Notes under the pieces: generated by a model | The model's database searches: none | What the model saw: the letters and a program-made list of their open reading frames with translations, nothing else | What the model was told of the DNA's origin: nothing | Origin: a bacterium | GTDB taxonomy: Bacteria > Sumerlaeota > Sumerlaeia > MVZB01 | Direction: 5' to 3' | Assembly (NCBI GenBank): GCA_023480605.1 | Contig: JAMCWS010000293.1 | Span: 1 to 12,301, forward strand | DNA: 12,301 nucleotides | Position numbers and translations under genes: made by a program | Part shown: piece after piece, positions 7,505 through 12,301 of the stretch | Position numbering within the stretch: position 1 is the first letter of the stretch | How the letters are laid out: each line of letters begins with the position of its first letter

Positions 7505-7540
7505 TGTCTCATCGGTCCCATACGTCCCATCGGTCCCATC
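7505..7540 (-). repeat. Four tandem copies of a 9-nt GATGGGACN unit
   Basis: Read on the minus strand, four head-to-tail units GATGGGACC, GATGGGACG, TATGGGACC and GATGAGACA fill 36 bases, starting three bases after the stop codon of the GH4 gene. The unit is three codons long, so an open frame runs through it as repeated Met-Gly-Pro/Arg, which is an artefact. I recall similar GGGAC-rich intergenic repeats in genomes from environmental, often PVC-related, lineages; that is not searched here. Confidence 0.8.
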
Positions 7541-7543
7541 AAT

Positions 7544-8854
7544 TCACGAGGACGGGCACGATTTTTCGTAATAGCCGAGCAGGTGCGTTTCGGCGGCCCA
7601 CATTTCTTCGAACATCTCGCGCGCCTTGCTCAGCGAGAGCGTCGAGGAGGTCAGCGGGTCGAGGAGCATCGCCTGGAAGCCCGCCTCGCGGTCGCGGTCG
7701 AGGATGGCCCGCACGGTCAATTCCTGAACGTTGACGTTGGTGCGGCACAGGGCCGCGCACTGGGGCGGCAGCGATCCCACCCGGCAGGGGTGGATGCCGC
7801 CGGCGTCGGTCAGGCAGGGCACCTCGACGCAGCAGTCCGGCGGCAGATTGTCGATCAGCCCCCCCGGGCCTTCATTCATCACGTTGCCGTTGAAGCGCAT
7901 CACCTCGCCGGTCATCATCGCTTCCATGATGCCCGAGGCATATTCGTGCGAGCGGATCAATTCGAGGCTGTTGGCTTTGGACCGCGCCACGCCCATGTCC
8001 TCGAACCACGACTGGCGGTTCTTGCGCACCCGTTCCGAGAAGGCCTTGATGTCGGCGACGCCAAGCCCGTCGCCCCGGAAATAGGGAACATATTCGGCGG
8101 TGTGGCGCGAGCTCTCGGTGCAGAAATAACCGAAATGGCGCATCATCTCGAACCGGATCGGATCGGTTTTGTATTTCGCCGGGTCGGCCATCGCCTCGCG
8201 CAGGCGCGGGTAGGCGTCCTGGCGATTGTGGGTGAAGCGCAGGAACCACGCCATGTGGTTGATGCCCGCCACCCAATGGTCGGTCTCCTCGTAGGGCGCG
8301 CCAATAAGGTGGGCCAGTTCCTTCGAGGTGCCCTGAACGCCGTGACAAAGCCCGATGACGGGTCCCTCGGCCCACTCGTTGAGCACCCAGGTCAGCATGG
8401 CCATGGGATTGGTATAGTTGATGATCAGCGCGCCGGGGCACAGCTCGTTGATGTCGCGCACCATCTCCCTCAGCGCCGGCGCGGTGCGCAGGGCCCGCAT
8501 GATGCCGCCCGGCCCGACCGTGTCGCCGATGGTCTGGTTGATGCCGTATTTGATCGGGATGCCCATCTCGTCTTCATAGGGTTTGTCGTAATAGGCCGGT
8601 CCCCCGATCGAGACGGCAATCACGACAAAATCGGCGCCGGCGAGCAAGTCGCGCCGCTCGGTCGAGGCGGTCACCCGCCCCGGCGCCTTGTTGTGGGCGA
8701 TGGCCGCGTCGACGAAGGCGCGCACCACTTCGAGCCGCTCGGGATCGATGTCGCACAGGCCGATTTCGGTTCCGCTGAGCGGCGGGCGCGAGAGTATGTC
8801 GATCGACAGCCGTCGCCCGAAGGCGCTGCCCGCGCCGATGATGACTGTTTTCAT
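7544..8854 (-). CDS. Glycoside hydrolase family 4 (NAD- and metal-dependent; alpha-galactosidase/glucosidase-like)
   Basis: A 436-residue cytoplasmic enzyme of GH4, which cleaves glycosidic bonds by an NAD+- and Mn2+-dependent oxidation-elimination route instead of simple acid hydrolysis. The start is the ATG at 8854, because the Rossmann strand MKTVIIGAGSAFG begins there; the frame is open 35 codons further upstream without family similarity. AAAGGA (8866-8871) lies 11 bases before it. DIDPERL (35-41) ends the nucleotide fold. NYTNPMAML (146-154) is the GH4 signature, GLCHGVQ gives metal ligand Cys170, and GINHMAWF gives metal ligand His200. SRHTAEYVPYFRGD (249-262) and the cysteine-rich LTDAGGIHP region match the C-terminal domain. 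Length is normal. The pattern is closer to MelA/AglA alpha-glycosidases than to 6-phospho-beta-glucosidases, but exact substrate and anomer are uncertain. It sits between the sulfatase and the GH-A-like gene. Confidence 0.93.
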   Translation of the reverse strand: MKTVIIGAGSAFGRRLSIDILSRPPLSGTEIGLCDIDPERLEVVRAFVDAAIAHNKAPGRVTASTERRDLLAGADFVVIAVSIGGPAYYDKPYEDEMGIPIKYGINQTIGDTVGPGGIMRALRTAPALREMVRDINELCPGALIINYTNPMAMLTWVLNEWAEGPVIGLCHGVQGTSKELAHLIGAPYEETDHWVAGINHMAWFLRFTHNRQDAYPRLREAMADPAKYKTDPIRFEMMRHFGYFCTESSRHTAEYVPYFRGDGLGVADIKAFSERVRKNRQSWFEDMGVARSKANSLELIRSHEYASGIMEAMMTGEVMRFNGNVMNEGPGGLIDNLPPDCCVEVPCLTDAGGIHPCRVGSLPPQCAALCRTNVNVQELTVRAILDRDREAGFQAMLLDPLTSSTLSLSKAREMFEEMWAAETHLLGYYEKSCPSS

Positions 8855-8901
8855 GATGGCTTGAATCCTTTCGTGAATGATCCTGGATACAGCATTTACT
8901 G

Positions 8902-9026
8902 GCCACGAAATGACAAGAAATGCACGATATATTGTGTAAACGAGCGAACAAAAGTTCACCCGGCGGATACAGGCGCCACCTTATACGGATCATTGAAATT
9001 CGTGTTCTTTCGTGTTTTTTCGTGGC
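8902..9026. repeat. Nine-base inverted repeat pair GCCACGAAA / TTTCGTGGC
   Basis: GCCACGAAA at 8902-8910 is matched exactly in inverse orientation by TTTCGTGGC at 9018-9026, with 107 bases between. The pair frames most of the 223-bp spacer between the sulfatase and GH4 genes. The enclosed DNA is AT-rich for this genome and has no gene. It could be a tiny non-coding mobile repeat or two chance copies of one motif. Confidence 0.45.
8921..8938. promoter_or_regulatory. Imperfect 18-bp palindrome upstream of the GH4 gene
   Basis: The core CACGATATATTGTG and flanks match their own reverse complement at 14 of 18 positions. It lies 66-84 bases upstream of the GH4 start, where an operator for a sugar-responsive regulator would be expected. 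No clear -10/-35 pair accompanies it. Confidence 0.25.
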
Positions 9027-9028
9027 TA
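8999..9028 (-). repeat. Three tandem 10-nt units, CACGAAARAA type
   Basis: On the plus strand the units are TTCGTGTTCT, TTCGTGTTTT and TTCGTGGCTA; on the minus strand this reads as repeated CACGAA followed by A-rich bases. It lies between the sulfatase and GH4 genes, 49 bases after the sulfatase stop. From memory, similar degenerate CACGAA repeats recur between genes in several environmental bacterial genomes; this is unchecked. Confidence 0.6.
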
Positions 9029-9077
9029 ATTCTCTTTATGTGAAGGGTACGTATTTACGGTCCGCCGTGGTTTTCGG

Positions 9078-10607
9078 TCAGGCCCGTTGAGATCGCGCGC
9101 GCGGCGGCTTTGTCGCCTGGCCCGCCGGTCCGCCGGCCCACCGCTTTTCGAGGAAGTCGTCGCCCAGGCTCGCGATCCAGGTTTCCAGTTCTCCGTGCAA
9201 CTGGTCGATGAGAGCGTCCTGGCCCTGGCCGCGGTAGATCGGATGCATTTGGTAGGGATCGGCTTCGTTGTCGTAGAGGACAAGGCCGTCGCGGGTGATG
9301 GGTCGATAGGATGGTGCGCCGTCGGCGACGACATAGGTGTAGCGGCCCGTATAGACCGCTCGCCAGAAGCGGTCGGCCTCGGTGACCAGGCCCTTGTCGA
9401 ACGACAGGAAGAGGTGGCGCTCCCCGTCGGCCGCCCCCTCCCGACCGCGCGCCACGGGGCTCAGGTCCGTGCCGTTTACGGAGGCCGGGATCGGCGCGCC
9501 CAGGAGGCCGAGGATGGTCGGCATCAGGTCGATACTGCTGGCCGGCACGGCGCTGCGGCCGGTTTTGACCAAGCCGGGCAGGCGCATGATGAGCGGAACG
9601 CCGATCGATTCCTCGAACCAGATACCCTTGGTCATGCGGCCCTGGGAACCCATCATCTCGCCGTGGTCGGCCGTGAAGACGACCAGCGTATCACCCGCCA
9701 GCCCCTCGTCATCAAGGCATTTCAGGATGCGGCCGAAATTCTCGTCGAGTGATGTGCAGGCGCCGAAATAACCGGGCAGGCACTGCTGGGCGTAATCGCC
9801 TTCGACGTTTGGGCGGCGCGCCAGAGGTTTGCCCCGGTAGAGCGCCTCGAAACGGTCGGGCGCGGCATAGATCGTCCAGTGGTTGCCCTTGCCGACGCCC
9901 TTGTCGCGGGTGTAGTGCGCGCCGCCGCCCGTGTGGGGCGGACTCCAGGAGACAAAGAGCGCGAGCGGCCGGGAGCGGTCGCGGGCGCGCAGGTAGTCCA
10001 GCGCCGCGTCGGTTTCGAAGTCGGGCTGCCAGCGCGTGTTGAGGATCGGCGTCGGGTCGTCGCCCTTCCAGTATTTGCCGCCGAAGTGCTCGTGGTTGCA
10101 GCCGTTGGAAAGGAAGAATTCAAATCCCTGGCGGCGCGGGCCGGGCGGCACGAAGCGATTTTGGAGTTCACCCCCGTCGAGGTGCCACTTGCCGATGTAG
10201 CCCGTCTGGTAGCCCTGGCCGGCGAGCACTTCGGAGATCGATTCGACCCCGTTGGTGGGCAGGGCGATGTCGTTGCTGGTCACGCCGGTCGAGTGGGGGT
10301 AGCGCCCGGTCAGCAGGCAGGCGCGGTTGGGGGTGCAGATCGGGATGGCGGCGACGGCCTTTTCGAAAAGCAGGCCCTGGCCGGCGAACCGGTCCAGGTT
10401 GGGCGTCAGGACCGGGTCCATGCCCATGGCGCCGATGGCCTGGCGCCGCCACTGGTCGGCCATGACGAAAACCAGGTTCGGACGGATCGGCACGGCGGGC
10501 GGCGTCGCCGGCGCGGCGCCCGCCGGCCAGGGCGCGTTGCCCAGCGCGGCGCCGGCCAGCGCGCCCGCGCCATATTTCAGGAAGTCGCGTCGCCGGATGG
10601 AAGACAT
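9078..10607 (-). CDS. Tat-exported type I sulfatase (S1 family)
   Basis: A 509-residue sulfate-ester hydrolase of the formylglycine-dependent family. The start is the ATG at 10607: it gives a twin-arginine signal (SIRRRDFLK at 3-11, then a hydrophobic Ala/Gly segment), and GGAGG lies 11 bases upstream; a longer frame from 10700 would bury the signal. The mature enzyme begins near residue 33. VFVMADQW holds a metal-binding Asp51. PICTPNRACLLTGR is the sulfatase signature, so Cys91 should be converted to formylglycine and Arg95 supports it. GKWHLDGG gives Lys140 and His142, and FTADHGEMMG gives Asp314 and His315. A C-terminal subdomain (about 400-490) ends in a basic, low-complexity tail. Because the signature residue is cysteine, an FGE or anaerobic sulfatase-maturing enzyme is needed; none is in the window. 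The substrate is probably a sulfated glycan, given the glycosidase genes downstream, but related phosphonate or choline-sulfate hydrolases share this fold. Confidence 0.93.
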   Translation of the reverse strand: MSSIRRRDFLKYGAGALAGAALGNAPWPAGAAPATPPAVPIRPNLVFVMADQWRRQAIGAMGMDPVLTPNLDRFAGQGLLFEKAVAAIPICTPNRACLLTGRYPHSTGVTSNDIALPTNGVESISEVLAGQGYQTGYIGKWHLDGGELQNRFVPPGPRRQGFEFFLSNGCNHEHFGGKYWKGDDPTPILNTRWQPDFETDAALDYLRARDRSRPLALFVSWSPPHTGGGAHYTRDKGVGKGNHWTIYAAPDRFEALYRGKPLARRPNVEGDYAQQCLPGYFGACTSLDENFGRILKCLDDEGLAGDTLVVFTADHGEMMGSQGRMTKGIWFEESIGVPLIMRLPGLVKTGRSAVPASSIDLMPTILGLLGAPIPASVNGTDLSPVARGREGAADGERHLFLSFDKGLVTEADRFWRAVYTGRYTYVVADGAPSYRPITRDGLVLYDNEADPYQMHPIYRGQGQDALIDQLHGELETWIASLGDDFLEKRWAGGPAGQATKPPRARSQRA

Positions 10608-10618
10608 GGTGCGGAAAT

Positions 10619-10623
10619 CCTCC
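10619..10623 (-). promoter_or_regulatory. Shine-Dalgarno supporting the sulfatase start
   Basis: GGAGG on the minus strand, 11 bases before the ATG at 10607. Together with the twin-arginine motif it decides for this start over the in-frame ATG at 10700. Confidence 0.6.
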
Positions 10624-10731
10624 ACGGAAAGTATGTCCGCCCTCAGCGGGGCCGCGCTCATGGCGCCACTATGCGCCAGCCACGGTACGTTATCCACCAT
10701 TTAATGGCGCCGGGACGTCTTCAGCCTCTCG

Positions 10732-10760
10732 TTGACTCCCGCGCGGCAAGCCGACATAAT
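10732..10760 (+). promoter_or_regulatory. hisC: Sigma-70-type promoter of hisC
   Basis: TTGACT at 10732-10737 and CATAAT at 10755-10760 are separated by exactly 17 bases, each matching five of six consensus positions. Transcription should begin near 10767, giving a leader of about 34 bases with AAAGGA at 10783-10788. The TTG of the -35 box also opens a 23-codon extension of the hisC frame, which is therefore not translated. Confidence 0.75.
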
Positions 10761-10800
10761 CAGCCTTTTGGGGGAATGCACGAAAGGATTAACACGACCC

Positions 10801-11928
10801 ATGGCCCGTAATTCCGTGCCGCCGCCCGCGATCAATCCGCACCTGGCGAACCTGGCGCCCTATCCGCCGGGCAAGCCCATCGAGGAAGTCCAGCGCGAAT
10901 ACGGCCTCGAAAGCGTCATCAAGCTGGCGTCGAATGAAAATCCCAACGGCCCGTCGCCGCGCGCGCTCAAGGCCATGGCCGCCGTCGCCGGCGAGATGCA
11001 CCTCTACCCCGACGGCTCCGGTTTTTATCTCAAGGCGGCGCTGGCCGCCCGGTTGGGCGTCGCCCCCGCGGAACTCATTCTAGGCAACGGCTCCGACGAG
11101 ATCGTCGTCTTCCTCGCACTGGCCTATTTGCGGCCGGGTCTTGAACTGATCACCTCCGACCACGCCTTCGTGCGTTACCGCATGGCGGCGGAACTGGCCG
11201 GCGCGCAAACGAGGCTCGTGCCGATGAAGGACATGCGCCACGACCTCAAGGCGATCGCGGCGGCCGTCGGTCCGGCCACGGCGATGATCTGCCTCGACGT
11301 GCCCTGCAATCCCACCGGCACGATCGTCGCGCGGCGCGATTTGACCACTTTTCTCAAGAAAATCCCCCCGCGTGTCATTGTCGTCCTCGACCAGGCTTAT
11401 CACGAGTTCGCCGCCGGCGATCCCGGTTACGTCGACGGCTTTGCCCTGCGCGCCGCTTTCCCGAATCTCGTGGTGACGCGCACCTTTTCCAAGGCCTACG
11501 GCCTGGCCGGTCTGCGGATCGGTTATGCCGCCGCCCGGCCGGAAATCGTCAACGACCTCGACCGTATCCGTCCCCCATTCAACACCAGTCGGCTGGCGCA
11601 GGCCGCCGCGCTGGCGGCGCTGGATGACGCGGCCCACGTGCGCCGGACCGTCCAGGCCAACGCCCGCGGATTGGCCCAACTCGAAAAAGGGCTGCGGGCG
11701 CTCGGGTGCGCCACCTGGCCCAGCCGGGCCAACTTCATCCTGACGGACTTGCATCGCAACGGAAACGAGGTGTTCCAGACATTGCTCGAACGCGGCGTCG
11801 TCACTCGTCCGATGGGCGGCTACGGTCTGTCCAGTTGCCTGAGAATCTCGGTCGGCGCCCCCGCCGAAAATCGCCGCTGCCTGGCCGCACTGAAGGAGGT
11901 TCTTTCCGCCCAACCGACCGCAAACTAA
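10801..11928 (+). CDS. hisC: Histidinol-phosphate aminotransferase
   Basis: A cytosolic PLP enzyme (375 residues, a normal length) that transfers an amino group from glutamate to imidazole-acetol phosphate in histidine synthesis. Family features in order: the N-terminal NPHLANLAPYPPGK and KLASNENPNGPSP (substrate and PLP region, 41-53), GNGSDE at 96-100, CNPTGT at 169-174, DQAYHEF at 198-203 (many relatives have DEAY), and TFSKAYGLAGLRIGY with PLP-binding Lys231. The C-terminal LRISVGAPAEN provides the carboxylate-binding arginine at 348. The ATG at 10801 is chosen because family similarity begins there and the longer TTG frame overlaps the promoter. The enzyme can be hard to tell from related aromatic or phosphonate aminotransferases by sequence alone. 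No other his gene is nearby. It is divergent from the sulfatase and 13 bases upstream of the nucleotidase-like gene, probably co-transcribed with it. Confidence 0.92.
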   Translation: MARNSVPPPAINPHLANLAPYPPGKPIEEVQREYGLESVIKLASNENPNGPSPRALKAMAAVAGEMHLYPDGSGFYLKAALAARLGVAPAELILGNGSDEIVVFLALAYLRPGLELITSDHAFVRYRMAAELAGAQTRLVPMKDMRHDLKAIAAAVGPATAMICLDVPCNPTGTIVARRDLTTFLKKIPPRVIVVLDQAYHEFAAGDPGYVDGFALRAAFPNLVVTRTFSKAYGLAGLRIGYAAARPEIVNDLDRIRPPFNTSRLAQAAALAALDDAAHVRRTVQANARGLAQLEKGLRALGCATWPSRANFILTDLHRNGNEVFQTLLERGVVTRPMGGYGLSSCLRISVGAPAENRRCLAALKEVLSAQPTAN

Positions 11929-11941
11929 AGTCGAATAATCC

Positions 11942-12301
11942 ATGCCTCGTCTTAACCCAATCCTGCTGGCCGGCCTGCTTATCCTCACCGCCTGGGGCGC
12001 GGGGGCGCAGGAGATCGTTATCCTCCACGAAAACGACACCCATGGCCATCTCTTTTCCGCCGAACAGACCGCCGATGGCCGCCACGGCGGCGCGGCGCGC
12101 CTGGCGACGCTCGTCGCCCGCGAACGGGCCGCGAATCCCGGCCGCGTCCTCTTGCTTCACGCCGGCGACATCCTCTCGCGCGGCGACGCGCTGACGAACT
12201 GGTCGGGCGGCGCCGCAAACTTCGAAGTCATGCGCCGGATCGGATTCGACGCCCTAACCCCCGGCAACGGCGATTATTATTGGGGCCCCGACGCGTTGAC
12301 G
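11942..12301 (+). CDS. Exported 5'-nucleotidase-like metallophosphoesterase (3' truncated)
   Basis: The first 120 residues of a protein that runs off the right edge. Residues 1-22 form a signal peptide (MPRLNPILLAGLLIL, then AGA before Gln23). The mature part begins with the UshA/5'-nucleotidase metallophosphoesterase domain: ILHENDTHGH carries metal ligands Asp32 and His34, LLLHAGDILSRGD carries bridging Asp76, and DALTPGNGDYYWG is the third motif with Asn109. In classical 5'-nucleotidases this motif is GNHEFD, whose His is catalytic; here position 110 is Gly. The domain should hydrolyse nucleotide or other phosphate esters in the periplasm, but the change questions its activity or substrate. 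No clear Shine-Dalgarno precedes the ATG, which lies 13 bases after the hisC stop, so translational coupling or co-transcription is likely. The C-terminal domain is not visible. Confidence 0.88.
   Translation, partial: MPRLNPILLAGLLILTAWGAGAQEIVILHENDTHGHLFSAEQTADGRHGGAARLATLVARERAANPGRVLLLHAGDILSRGDALTNWSGGAANFEVMRRIGFDALTPGNGDYYWGPDALT

Noticed and set aside
7381..7542. N-terminal 54-residue extension of the GH-A-like protein
   Set aside because: It is encoded partly by the 9-nt repeat, would hide the signal peptide, and a strong Shine-Dalgarno supports the ATG at 7380.
7583..9043. A 486-codon open frame on the plus strand
   Set aside because: It is the mirror of the GH4 gene, with Arg/His/Gly-rich composition and no motif, and it runs through the intergenic repeats.
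9055..9077. Small ACGG/CCGT stem after the sulfatase stop as a terminator
   Set aside because: It has only four base pairs and no T-run; not enough to call.
9879..10811. A 310-codon open frame on the plus strand
   Set aside because: It is antisense to the sulfatase signature region and overlaps the hisC promoter; it has no domain features.
11080..12039. A 319-codon open frame on the minus strand
   Set aside because: It is antisense to hisC and the start of the nucleotidase-like gene; composition is typical of GC-driven shadows.

Overview
The window is GC-rich, gene-dense bacterial DNA with nine protein-coding genes, two of them cut by the window edges. I see no tRNA, rRNA, CRISPR array or transposase. 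The organism cannot be named with certainty. High GC, a GC-driven excess of long antisense open frames, a Tat-exported sulfatase beside glycosidases, and short intergenic tandem repeats (9-nt GATGGGACN and 10-nt CACGAAARAA units) fit a free-living Gram-negative carbohydrate degrader. The PVC group or lineages such as Hydrogenedentota or Sumerlaeota are possible; this placement is inference only.

Layout. Positions 1-1417 (+) hold the 3' part of an NtrC-type sigma-54 response regulator with receiver, AAA+ and Fis-type helix-turn-helix domains. It converges on two minus-strand genes: a sodium:proton antiporter of the CitMHS_2/NhaD-like type (1514-3004) and, upstream of it, an exported TlpA-like thioredoxin with a helical C-terminal extension (3182-4150). 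Divergent from the thioredoxin is a 77-residue ten-cysteine protein (4377-4610, +), followed by a strong hairpin.

Positions 4759-10607 are a minus-strand carbohydrate block, transcribed in the order sulfatase (9078-10607, Tat signal), GH4 glycosidase (7544-8854, cytoplasmic, NAD/metal type), large exported clan GH-A-like glycosidase (4759-7380). The spacers are 223 and 163 bp, too wide for tight coupling, and each carries a short repeat or palindrome. The likely theme is removal of sulfate and sugars from a sulfated glycan outside the cytoplasm, with GH4 finishing imported sugars. No transporter, regulator or sulfatase-maturing enzyme lies in the window.

Divergent from the sulfatase is histidinol-phosphate aminotransferase hisC (10801-11928, +), with the clearest promoter in the window. 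Thirteen bases after it begins an exported 5'-nucleotidase-like metallophosphoesterase (11942 to the right edge) in which the usual catalytic histidine of the GNH motif is glycine.

Five starts were placed downstream of the longest open frame, where a signal peptide, Rossmann motif, family N-terminus or Shine-Dalgarno sequence decided the choice. I found no clear case of a wholly new system. The best leads are the unassigned GH-A-like enzyme, the GNH-to-GNG nucleotidase variant, the ten-cysteine protein and the intergenic repeats.
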